DNA of 44,792 nucleotides, taken from assembly GCA_045657945.1 (NCBI GenBank), contig JAZOUB010000004.1:1-44792 (forward strand). Reading direction: 5' to 3'. This stretch comes from HGM04593 sp045657945 (GTDB taxonomy: Bacteria > Bacteroidota > Bacteroidia > Bacteroidales > Bacteroidaceae). The notes under the pieces are model-generated. The model was not told the DNA's origin and did not search any database. It saw only the letters and a program-made list of their open reading frames with translations. This document shows, in pieces, positions 26,686-34,926 of the stretch; position 1 is the stretch's first letter; each line of letters begins with the position of its first letter. A program made the position numbers and the translations under genes.

Positions 26686-27279
26686 ATGTCCACAATAGAA
26701 ACAAGGGAACAGATAATAAGTGTTGCAAGAAGGCTATTCTCGAAGCAGGGAATTGGAAACATTACCATGAATGACGTGGCAAAAGCTGCAAACAAGAGCC
26801 GCCGCACATTGTACACATATTTCCAGAGCAAGGAGCAGCTACTTGAGGCAAGCATTGAGATGGAGGTAAAGAAGATTTCGGCAGCCGTAACCAAGGTTGC
26901 AATGTCCAACTTGCCTGCCGACAAAAAAATCATCAAACTTGTCTTCGTACGCCTGCAGATGACACGTAACATTGTGCGCCGAAACGGTTGCCTGCACTCC
27001 GATTACATACTGATTGTGGAGCATATACGCAAGACCTTTGATGCAAAAGAGATAGCTCTGTTCAGACACATCATTACCGAAGGTAACCAGAAGGGACTGT
27101 TCAACAGCAAGAGTCCCGATCTTGCAGCGCGTTTCCTACACTTCTGCCTCAAAGGAATTGAGATACCGTTCATCAATGGCATAATAAACCGCAACAACGA
27201 CGATAAGTTCGTGTACGATTTTACCGAGAGGGTCATACTTAGCGCACTCGGTCACAGGGAAACAAACAACATACAGTAA
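26686..27279 (+). CDS. TetR/AcrR-family transcriptional regulator (197 aa)
   Basis: N-terminal TetR helix-turn-helix at about 8-55: REQIISVARRLFSKQGIGNITMNDVAKAANKSRRTLYTYFQSKEQLLEA. The remaining helical region is the ligand-binding/dimerisation domain, and its ligand cannot be told from sequence. The pseudouridine synthase gene follows after 3 nt, so the two form an operon. The promoter/operator palindrome suggests autorepression. The partner gene does not look like a usual TetR target such as an efflux pump. Confidence 0.88.
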   Translation: MSTIETREQIISVARRLFSKQGIGNITMNDVAKAANKSRRTLYTYFQSKEQLLEASIEMEVKKISAAVTKVAMSNLPADKKIIKLVFVRLQMTRNIVRRNGCLHSDYILIVEHIRKTFDAKEIALFRHIITEGNQKGLFNSKSPDLAARFLHFCLKGIEIPFINGIINRNNDDKFVYDFTERVILSALGHRETNNIQ

Positions 27280-27282
27280 GCG

Positions 27283-27951
27283 ATGAAGGTTCTTTACGAG
27301 GACAACCACATAATTGTGATAAACAAGGAAGCCGGTGAGATTGTACAGGGTGACAAGACCGGCGACGCCTCTTTGTGCGACACAATGAAGCAATACCTAA
27401 AGGAGAAATATGCCAAACCCGGCAATGTTTTCATAGGCTTACCACACAGACTCGACCGCCCAGTGAGCGGTATTGTGGTGTTTGCAAAGACAAGCAAGGC
27501 TCTTGAGAGACTGAACCGCATGTTCAGCGAAGGTGCTGTGAAGAAGATCTACTGGGCATTGACAAAAGGCATACCTAACCCAACTGAAGCCGAGATTAAC
27601 AGTTGGATCCTGCGCAATGAGAAGATGAACAAAAGTTTCTCCTATCCCAAGGAGGTAAAAGGCGCAAAGCGCGCCCTGCTCCACTACAGACTCGCCGCGG
27701 CATCGCAGAACTACAACCTAATTGAGGTGGAACTGAAAACCGGGCGCCACCACCAGATACGCTGTCAGCTTTCATCGATAGGCTGCCCGATAAAAGGAGA
27801 CCTGAAGTATGGTGCACAACGCTCAAACCCCGACGGAAGCATATCACTGCATGCACGCTACATCGAGTTCACACACCCGGTATCAAAGGAGACAATCGCA
27901 ATTACCGCCCCACTCCCCGATGACAGGCTGTGGCAGAGTTTTGAGAAATGA
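27283..27951 (+). CDS. RluA-family RNA pseudouridine synthase (222 aa)
   Basis: Isomerises uridine to pseudouridine in RNA. The signature HRLDRPVSGIVVFAK contains catalytic D58. Further family segments: LYEDNHIIVINKEAG at the N-terminus, KIYWALTKG, TGRHHQIRCQLSSIG, and HARYIEFTHP near the C-terminus. No S4 domain is present, so it resembles short RluA/TruC-like enzymes; the target site (rRNA or tRNA) is not determinable. Downstream of tetR in the same operon and followed by a perfect terminator hairpin. Confidence 0.9.
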   Translation: MKVLYEDNHIIVINKEAGEIVQGDKTGDASLCDTMKQYLKEKYAKPGNVFIGLPHRLDRPVSGIVVFAKTSKALERLNRMFSEGAVKKIYWALTKGIPNPTEAEINSWILRNEKMNKSFSYPKEVKGAKRALLHYRLAAASQNYNLIEVELKTGRHHQIRCQLSSIGCPIKGDLKYGAQRSNPDGSISLHARYIEFTHPVSKETIAITAPLPDDRLWQSFEK

Positions 27952-27961
27952 TATAAAGAGT

Positions 27962-28003
27962 AAAGAGAAGAGTGTTGAGCCATGACTCAACACTCTTCTC
28001 TTT
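27962..28003. terminator. 18-bp bidirectional terminator overlapping the M16 gene's 3' end
   Basis: Arms 27962-27979 and 27986-28003 are perfect complements with loop CCATGA, flanked by A/T. On the minus strand the stem contains the last codons (KREEC) and the TGA stop (27987-27989) of the M16 peptidase gene. Confidence 0.85.
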
Positions 28004-29228
28004 TAAGATAGTACAACACCGAACTGTTTCCACGACGGAAAAGTTCCTTTGCTGCCGACTGCACCTCTTGGGCTGTTACGGCACGATAACGCTCGGGCTC
28101 ACGAAGATGAGAATTCAGGTCTCCGCGCAACTCGGCAAGAGCAATATTGTTGCTCAGGTTCTCCCCTCCAAGATTCCTGAAAGTAAACTCTGACTCAAAG
28201 CGGTTACGCACCTTCTCCAGTTCCTCGATGGGCACTGGTTCCTGTTTCAAAGTATCGAGTTCGCGCCACAGAGCTGCTTCGGCATCCTCTATACGAACTC
28301 CATCGGCTACACGAGAATATATCCAGAACATTCCGGCGTCTTCGCTGCCCGATATAAAGGCGTCTATCTTGGAAAAGAGTTTCTGCTCCTTCACAAGACG
28401 CAGAAGAAGACGCCCCGAATATCCGTTTGAAAGAATGTCCGATATTACATCGCAGGGATAATAATCGGCATCGAGACGACCACCCATGTGAAAACCCATA
28501 TATAGAGCATTGGCAGGGACATTACGGTAAACGACCTTGCGGCGTTGCCTTGTCTGGCGCGGCTCGGATGGAAGCAACGGTTTTGCAACGCCCTTGGCAG
28601 GAATGACACCAAACCACTTGTTGCTCCACTCCATCACTTGCTCGAATGAGATATTTCCTACAACAGCCAGCACTGCATTGTCGGGGGCATAATACTTTTT
28701 ATAGAAACTACGTATCACCGAAACAGGTACATCTGAGATATGTGAGAGTTTGCGGCCGATGGTTGACCAGCGATAAGGGTGTTTCTTGAATGCCATTGCA
28801 CGTAATATCATGCTGACATCGCCGTATGGCTTGTTGAGTGTTGTCTGCTTGAACTCTTCCATCACAACCTGACGCTGGACATCGACCTTGCTCTTCTCAA
28901 AAGTGATGTTTTGCATACGATCGCTCTCCATCCAAAAGGCAAGCTCGGCATTCTGCTTTGGCAGCGAGATATAATAGCTTGTCACATCGTTGTTGGTGTA
29001 GGCATTATTCTCGCCTCCGGCACTCTCGAGCGGTTCATCGAACGATGGCACAGCCTTTGTTCCCTCGAACATCAGGTGCTCAAGCAGGTGAGCCAAGCCA
29101 GTATGTTCATAGCTTTCGTTGCGTGCACCGACACCATAGAGCAAGTTTACATACACCATTTGGGATTCCTCGACCGGTATATGCAACACACGCAGACCAT
29201 TCGTGAGGATTGCTTTATTGATATTCAT
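27987..29228 (-). CDS. M16-family zinc metallopeptidase (413 aa)
   Basis: Insulinase/processing-peptidase family. The inverted zinc motif HxxEH is at H47-L-L-E50-H51 (HLLEHLMFEG), with a third ligand near E124/E125 (VVMEEFKQ). The N-terminal catalytic half and the C-terminal non-catalytic half (from about 190, VVGNISFEQ) are both present, typical of one-chain bacterial M16B proteins. No signal peptide is seen, so it is probably cytoplasmic. Its start overlaps the end of the cyclophilin lipoprotein gene by 14 nt, implying translational coupling. Confidence 0.93.
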   Translation of the reverse strand: MNINKAILTNGLRVLHIPVEESQMVYVNLLYGVGARNESYEHTGLAHLLEHLMFEGTKAVPSFDEPLESAGGENNAYTNNDVTSYYISLPKQNAELAFWMESDRMQNITFEKSKVDVQRQVVMEEFKQTTLNKPYGDVSMILRAMAFKKHPYRWSTIGRKLSHISDVPVSVIRSFYKKYYAPDNAVLAVVGNISFEQVMEWSNKWFGVIPAKGVAKPLLPSEPRQTRQRRKVVYRNVPANALYMGFHMGGRLDADYYPCDVISDILSNGYSGRLLLRLVKEQKLFSKIDAFISGSEDAGMFWIYSRVADGVRIEDAEAALWRELDTLKQEPVPIEELEKVRNRFESEFTFRNLGGENLSNNIALAELRGDLNSHLREPERYRAVTAQEVQSAAKELFRRGNSSVLYYLKREEC

Positions 29229-30114
29229 TGAGAACTGTTACTTTCTTTATGAATACATTTTCACGCGGACGACCCTCGCGCACACTCACCGACGAGATCT
29301 TATCCACTACATCCATTCCCTCAACAACCTCGCCAAAGACTGTATAGTGCGGGTCGAGCGAAGGCATACCACCCAAGTTGCTGTACAGGCTGCGTTGAAG
29401 CTGAGGGTAACGGAATGGAGTTACCTCCTTGCGTGCCTGCGCCATAAGTTCCTGTACCTTCTTGTCGTGTTCTCTCTTCTTGGCATTGTCGCCCGTTTCG
29501 GCAAAAGCACGCAGATTTGCAAGTTCCTTTGAATATGGCTTCTGAATCTCTATGAACTTCTGGTTCACGAGTGTGTTGGTATAGGTCTTTTCGGCTGCAG
29601 CTATCTCGCTATCCTTAAATTTCTTGTGAGAGACGATGTAGAAGTGTGAGCCAGAGGAGAACTCACCTTTATTATAACTTGCCGCAGCTAAGGCACCTCT
29701 TTTATGAATGCGCTGTGCAGGATTTATTTCGGACTGAATTGTATAATCGACATCGTTTAGACCGGCATCCTTTATATTGGGATTAGCGGCAGTCTTGTAG
29801 TCACCGGCCTGGATGAGTGAACCCGGCACCACTCTGTAGAAGATTTGCCCGTCGTAATAGTTGTTCTTCACAAGATTTATGAAATTCTTGCGATGCAGCG
29901 GTGTCTCACGATAGAGTTTTATCTTGATGTCACCGTATGATGTCGAGATAAGCACATACTGGTCACAATCGGGACTATAAGGATTCAGATCCTTTATCAC
30001 AAAATCGCATTTGGCTTTCTTATCCTGTTTCTTATCCTTTTTTTCAACATTGCTGTCGCCGCCACATGAAACGAGCAATGCGGCAATAGACAATACAAAC
30101 ATCAACTTTTTCAT
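29215..30114 (-). CDS. Lipoprotein peptidyl-prolyl cis-trans isomerase, cyclophilin type (299 aa)
   Basis: Catalyses proline isomerisation on periplasmic or outer-membrane-associated clients. Lipobox LLVSC (C17), then a lysine-rich linker. The cyclophilin fold spans about 45-295: YGDIKIKLY, KNNYYDGQIFYRVVPGSLIQAGD, SSGSHFYIV, and DPHYTVFGEVVEGMDVVDKI. A helical, charged insert (about 165-240) interrupts the core between SGSHFYIV and the last strands. Start chosen at the ATG at 30112-30114 (MKKLMFVLS), giving a proper signal sequence; an upstream in-frame ATG adds five residues. Operon with the M16 peptidase. Confidence 0.93.
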   Translation of the reverse strand: MKKLMFVLSIAALLVSCGGDSNVEKKDKKQDKKAKCDFVIKDLNPYSPDCDQYVLISTSYGDIKIKLYRETPLHRKNFINLVKNNYYDGQIFYRVVPGSLIQAGDYKTAANPNIKDAGLNDVDYTIQSEINPAQRIHKRGALAAASYNKGEFSSGSHFYIVSHKKFKDSEIAAAEKTYTNTLVNQKFIEIQKPYSKELANLRAFAETGDNAKKREHDKKVQELMAQARKEVTPFRYPQLQRSLYSNLGGMPSLDPHYTVFGEVVEGMDVVDKISSVSVREGRPRENVFIKKVTVLNEYQ

Positions 30115-30142
30115 AAAAATACCTTCCAACTTTTTTATATCA

Positions 30143-30150
30143 CAAATTTA
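30143..30150 (-). promoter_or_regulatory. -7 box of the cyclophilin - M16 operon
   Basis: Minus-strand TAAATTTG, an exact TAnnTTTG match, 28 nt before the start codon. No -33 TTG at the usual spacing. Confidence 0.5.
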
Positions 30151-30289
30151 GGGATTTTTTTTCAGGAAAAACACATATAAAGGAGAAAGTTATATGCACA
30201 AAATTGTTAAAACAAGTGTATGGGGAATATAACAGTAAAAAAGAGAGAAAGTAATAGACCGAAATGTGCTGTTTGCAGCTGTTTTTGGT

Positions 30290-30297
30290 TATTTTTG
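30290..30297 (+). promoter_or_regulatory. -7 box of the tamB - tamL operon
   Basis: TATTTTTG matches TAnnTTTG, 21 nt before the first in-frame ATG (30319). No TTG 19-21 bp upstream; a TTTG lies at only 14 bp. Confidence 0.5.
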
Positions 30298-30318
30298 CAT
30301 TAACAAAGCGTATCTTGG

Positions 30319-33300
30319 ATGCGAATGGAGAAACGAAGCAGAAAAAGCAGGATTCTAAGGATTGTAATGGCAGCGATAAGCACACCTGTAATGGTAATAG
30401 GTTTGCTTTCGGTTCTGCTTTATATTCCTCCGGTGCAACGATGGGTCATTGACAAGGTATGCAGCGAGATTCATGAGGCAAGCGGATATGAGATTGAAAT
30501 AGGAACAATCAGACTTGACTTTCCGCTAAAGCTTAAAGCCACAGAACTTAAGGTCTCCAAGAATGACAGCATATACCTGCAAGGAGAACACATCAGTGCC
30601 GACATTTCACTATTGCCACTATTTACTGGCGAACTGGAGATAAACCAACTTTCGCTTGAGAAATTTGAAGTCAACACACGAGACATGCTGGAGGCAGCGT
30701 GTATAGACGGCAAGATAGGATATGCAAGAGTTGCTGCAAGGGATATTGACTTTTCGGTATCAACTGCCAACATCAATCAGCTGCATATACAGGAAGCTGA
30801 CATAAACATCACAATCCCCGACAGCATTCCCGTTAATGACAGCCCAACACCCCAATGGATCATTAACTTGCAAAATGGCAGTATCAAAGACAGCCGTATA
30901 TCACTGCAGGTACCGTCAGACAGTATCAGGACAGTACTGGATATTGAAAAGATGCAGGTGAAGAACAGCTGCGCAGACTTGACCGGCGATAACTACACGG
31001 TTGGGGATTTGCTACTGAATGCGTCAAGGCTAAAATATGACAAAGGCTACGGGAAGTGGGAAGATTACCCAATTGAGCACCTTGATTTTAAACAGATTGC
31101 TTTAAAAGCCGGAGATATATTCTATGCCAAAGACAGCCTGTGTGCAGACATTGCTGATTTTACCCTGGAACAACCGGGCGGAGTTGCCATAACCAGTGCC
31201 ACAGCCTCCCTGACAAACAGTAACGACACCTTGCGACTTCAAAGGTTGGAGATAAGCAGCCGGAATGGTTCGCGCATACACGGCAATTTCATCATACCGC
31301 AACAGACAATGTTCATCCCCATTGACAAGGAGTTCACCGCCGGACTGCAGTTGGAGCTACACAAGCAGGACCTTGCAAGGTTCACTACTCCGGACGTATA
31401 TGAGCACCTTGCACTATTTGACGATGAGATGCTGAATGCCAATATAGAGATGAGTGGCACCATTCACAATATCAGATTCGACACCATTACGATGAAGTTT
31501 CCAGGCATAGGTAAAATAAAGGCCAACGGATATATAAAGAAAATTCTCAAGAGTGATAATATTGACGCATTTATTACATTCGATGCAGAGGTTGAGAACA
31601 TCGGACGCATAATCGACCACAAGAACTATATCGACAGCATTGCCGGCAACGCCGAAGTTGATGGCAACATCCATTACCACAGCAACAAGCTCATCGCAAA
31701 GATGACCATGAACAGCAACGCCGGTAATGGCATTTTGGAGGCAAGATACAATTTTGCCGACACCACCTACAGTGCCAATTTGAAAACAGAACGTCTGGCA
31801 CTGGCAAGCGTAGTACCTGAGATTCCTTTGCATAACCTTACAATGTGCCTTGATGCCAGAGGCAAAGGCATTGACATATTCGACAGAACGACGAAATACA
31901 ACATTGACATCACTATTGACACGCTCTACTACTCCGACTACAGATTCAGGTCGCTGAACGCAAAGGCCACACAGCAGGAGGGATTCTCGCGCATCGACAT
32001 TGAGGGAAAGGACAAATCCCTCATGTTCGGCATACAGGCGGAGACAAACCTTAAAGCCGATAATCTGATGAACCACACAACCATTGAGCTTGCAATGGCC
32101 GACCTGAAAGAGCTGGGATTCACAGATACAGAATTAAAGACATCGACAAACATTGATATAGTAGCAACAAGCGACATCAGAGAGACCCACACACTGAGAG
32201 TGACAGGAAAGGAGACCGGGATATACACTGCAAGCCACAACTTCAGACCCGAAAACCTGTTGCTTGAATTGGGGACAAGCCCCAAGTTCACAGACATCAG
32301 AATAACAAACGGTGACTTCAATGCCGATGGCAGAATGGAGTGTGGATACAAGAAGTTCTTTACTGCCATAGACAGGATAGGCCGTATGTACAGTGACATC
32401 ATATACGCCAATGGATATTACACCCTGCATGACATTGAAAAAGTGCTACCTGAAATGAGCATGCACATCGAGTGTGGCGAGAAGAACATGTTTCACAACT
32501 ACCTTGCGTTCAAAGGCATTGAGACAGAATCCATAGATATGGATTTGGCAATTTCTCCGTCGGCTGGGCTCGGATTGAACGGCAACATATACAAGTTCGG
32601 TTACGGAGATATAAAACTGGACAGCATTAAAATATCCACGATACAGGAACTGGAGAAACTGAACTATTTTATAGGGGTTGGGAACCTCAGCATGCCATCA
32701 TTGGACGAGGCAAATAATTACAGCGCATCACTCAGCGGCTACATTACAAATGACACCATTACATCCCTACTGAACCTGCGCGACAATATCAATGAGCTCG
32801 ACAGCAGGATTGGAGCGACAACACATTTTACTCCACGTGAACTAGAGTTGCATTTTGACCGCGAAGCCATACTCTTTGGAAGACCTTTCGTCTTCAATGA
32901 CAGCAACTATATAAATATTGGCAAAGGTTACAAGATTGAAGCCGATGTACTTTTCGAGGACAGTGCAAAGAGCGGTTTCCATCTCTACACTACACCAGGC
33001 ATGACAGCCGGGCATGATGTAAATCTCAAGGTATTCAATGTGCAGTTGGACAACATCTGCAATTCAATACCGGGACTGCCGAGGGTAGCCGGCAACCTGC
33101 TTGCCGAAATAAATTACAAGGAGAGCGAAAAAGGAAACCGGATTTCATGCGACATCAAGGTCGATAGCCTAGCCTATGACGGAAACAGCATTGGCAACGA
33201 AAGGATTGGTTTTACATATAAGTCAAACATAAACGAGACCGGCAACATTGAACTCACCCTCAAGCACAATGAGTTGCAAATAGCACATATCAACAGCGAT

Positions 33301-34926
33301 TTGGAGACACCGGGATATATCTTCACAAACGGCAACCTATCGCTTACAGGATTTCCGCTAGCCATTGCAAATGCCTTTACGGGAGAGAGCGGTGTATCGC
33401 TCGAAGGTTACCTGAACGGCAATATTGACTTCTCGGGTACAGCCAACAAACTGCGCGGCGACGGCTACATGAGGTTCGATTCAACCAACATTCAATTAGC
33501 CACACTTGGAGCGACACTGCACCCTGCCGAAGAGAACATCATGATAGATAACAGCCGGATATACTTCAACAAGTTCCATGTATATGACAACGCCAACAGC
33601 CCATTTATAATAAACGGTTCAGTTGACATTGCCACCCCAATGAATCCGACACTCAACCTGATATTGGCAGCAAGCAACTACGAGATACTCAACACACCTC
33701 GCCAAGCAGGCAAGAGCATATATGGTAAATTGTCAATAGACCTTCGCAGCATCATTCGCGGAACATTGGACAATCTTAGAATGATTGGCGACGTAACAAT
33801 CCTGAGCAATAGTAATTTTGCGTATGTATTGCCCGAGACGGCATTCGAGACAGAGAAAGAGCTTGACGGACTTGTCGATTTTGTAAACTTCAATGACACA
33901 ACGGAAATCGGATACGAGACACTGCCCGAAGTTGATTTGGGTGATATTGCAGCCAATTTCAACATCCTGATCAAAGAGGGTGCCAAGGTGGGACTTGACC
34001 TTGACGCCACACACGAGAACTACATCATTTTCGAAGGTGACGGTACACTGAATGCCACATACAACCAGAGCGGACTTAATGTAACCGGTATATACAAACT
34101 CAACAGTGGCGACCTGAAACTGACGCTGCCAATAATACCATTGAAGACATTCCACATACAGGAAGGAGGAAGGCTCACGTGGACTGGTGACCTCTACAAT
34201 CCCACACTCGACATCACCGCACTTGAAAAGACCACAGTATCGGTAGAACTCGAGGACAACAGCATACAACCAGTCACATTCTACACAGGCGTTGTACTGA
34301 GCAACACCGTAGAGGACATGGAAATAGACTTTACAATGTCCTCGCCCGAGAATTCAATAATACAGGAACAACTTAACCAACTCGACCAAGAGACACTGAG
34401 CAAATATGCCGTAGCCATGATTATTACAGGAACATACCTAGGCGGACGACAAGGAGTGACAGCAACCAATGCACTCAGCTCGTTCCTTGATGCAAAGATC
34501 AATGACATCTCGGGCGAAGCGATAAAGAACTTCGACGTGAACATAGGCATAAACGATGGTCTTGACGCACAAAGCGGCAGCAGCTACAAGAACTACTCGT
34601 TCAGTTTCAGCAAAAGATTCTTGAACGACAAGATTACCGTTGTCATTGGTGGCGAAGTGAGCAGCGGCGACCGCCCGGACAGAGACGCAAGCAACAGCAG
34701 CATCATAAACAATGTATCGTTGGAGTGGAAACTCAACGACAGCGGAAACCGTTACATGAGAATATTCTATGACAAGAACTACCGCTCAATACTCGAAGGC
34801 GAAATCACCGAAACCGGCATAGGATATATCTATAAACGCAAACTGAACAAATTGAAAGAACTGTTCACCTTCAAGAAGAAAAATAAAAAGGCAACAGACG
34901 ACACACCCCAAAAAGAGAGTAAATGA
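30319..34926 (+). CDS. tamB: TamB/AsmA-like translocation and assembly protein (DUF490, 1535 aa)
   Basis: Inner-membrane-anchored periplasmic bridge of the TamB/AsmA type, linked to outer-membrane protein insertion and lipid transport. One N-terminal transmembrane helix (about 15-37), then more than 1400 residues of repetitive beta-strand pattern typical of the bridge-like groove. The C-terminal DUF490 region (about 1100-1490) contains NLTLPIIPLK-like strands, GRLTWTGDLYNPTLDITA and FSKRFLNDKITVVIGG. A basic tail ends the protein. An in-frame ATG at 30325 is an alternative start. The stop overlaps the next start as ATGA, so translation is coupled to the Omp85-like partner. Confidence 0.92.
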   Translation: MRMEKRSRKSRILRIVMAAISTPVMVIGLLSVLLYIPPVQRWVIDKVCSEIHEASGYEIEIGTIRLDFPLKLKATELKVSKNDSIYLQGEHISADISLLPLFTGELEINQLSLEKFEVNTRDMLEAACIDGKIGYARVAARDIDFSVSTANINQLHIQEADINITIPDSIPVNDSPTPQWIINLQNGSIKDSRISLQVPSDSIRTVLDIEKMQVKNSCADLTGDNYTVGDLLLNASRLKYDKGYGKWEDYPIEHLDFKQIALKAGDIFYAKDSLCADIADFTLEQPGGVAITSATASLTNSNDTLRLQRLEISSRNGSRIHGNFIIPQQTMFIPIDKEFTAGLQLELHKQDLARFTTPDVYEHLALFDDEMLNANIEMSGTIHNIRFDTITMKFPGIGKIKANGYIKKILKSDNIDAFITFDAEVENIGRIIDHKNYIDSIAGNAEVDGNIHYHSNKLIAKMTMNSNAGNGILEARYNFADTTYSANLKTERLALASVVPEIPLHNLTMCLDARGKGIDIFDRTTKYNIDITIDTLYYSDYRFRSLNAKATQQEGFSRIDIEGKDKSLMFGIQAETNLKADNLMNHTTIELAMADLKELGFTDTELKTSTNIDIVATSDIRETHTLRVTGKETGIYTASHNFRPENLLLELGTSPKFTDIRITNGDFNADGRMECGYKKFFTAIDRIGRMYSDIIYANGYYTLHDIEKVLPEMSMHIECGEKNMFHNYLAFKGIETESIDMDLAISPSAGLGLNGNIYKFGYGDIKLDSIKISTIQELEKLNYFIGVGNLSMPSLDEANNYSASLSGYITNDTITSLLNLRDNINELDSRIGATTHFTPRELELHFDREAILFGRPFVFNDSNYINIGKGYKIEADVLFEDSAKSGFHLYTTPGMTAGHDVNLKVFNVQLDNICNSIPGLPRVAGNLLAEINYKESEKGNRISCDIKVDSLAYDGNSIGNERIGFTYKSNINETGNIELTLKHNELQIAHINSDLETPGYIFTNGNLSLTGFPLAIANAFTGESGVSLEGYLNGNIDFSGTANKLRGDGYMRFDSTNIQLATLGATLHPAEENIMIDNSRIYFNKFHVYDNANSPFIINGSVDIATPMNPTLNLILAASNYEILNTPRQAGKSIYGKLSIDLRSIIRGTLDNLRMIGDVTILSNSNFAYVLPETAFETEKELDGLVDFVNFNDTTEIGYETLPEVDLGDIAANFNILIKEGAKVGLDLDATHENYIIFEGDGTLNATYNQSGLNVTGIYKLNSGDLKLTLPIIPLKTFHIQEGGRLTWTGDLYNPTLDITALEKTTVSVELEDNSIQPVTFYTGVVLSNTVEDMEIDFTMSSPENSIIQEQLNQLDQETLSKYAVAMIITGTYLGGRQGVTATNALSSFLDAKINDISGEAIKNFDVNIGINDGLDAQSGSSYKNYSFSFSKRFLNDKITVVIGGEVSSGDRPDRDASNSSIINNVSLEWKLNDSGNRYMRIFYDKNYRSILEGEITETGIGYIYKRKLNKLKELFTFKKKNKKATDDTPQKESK

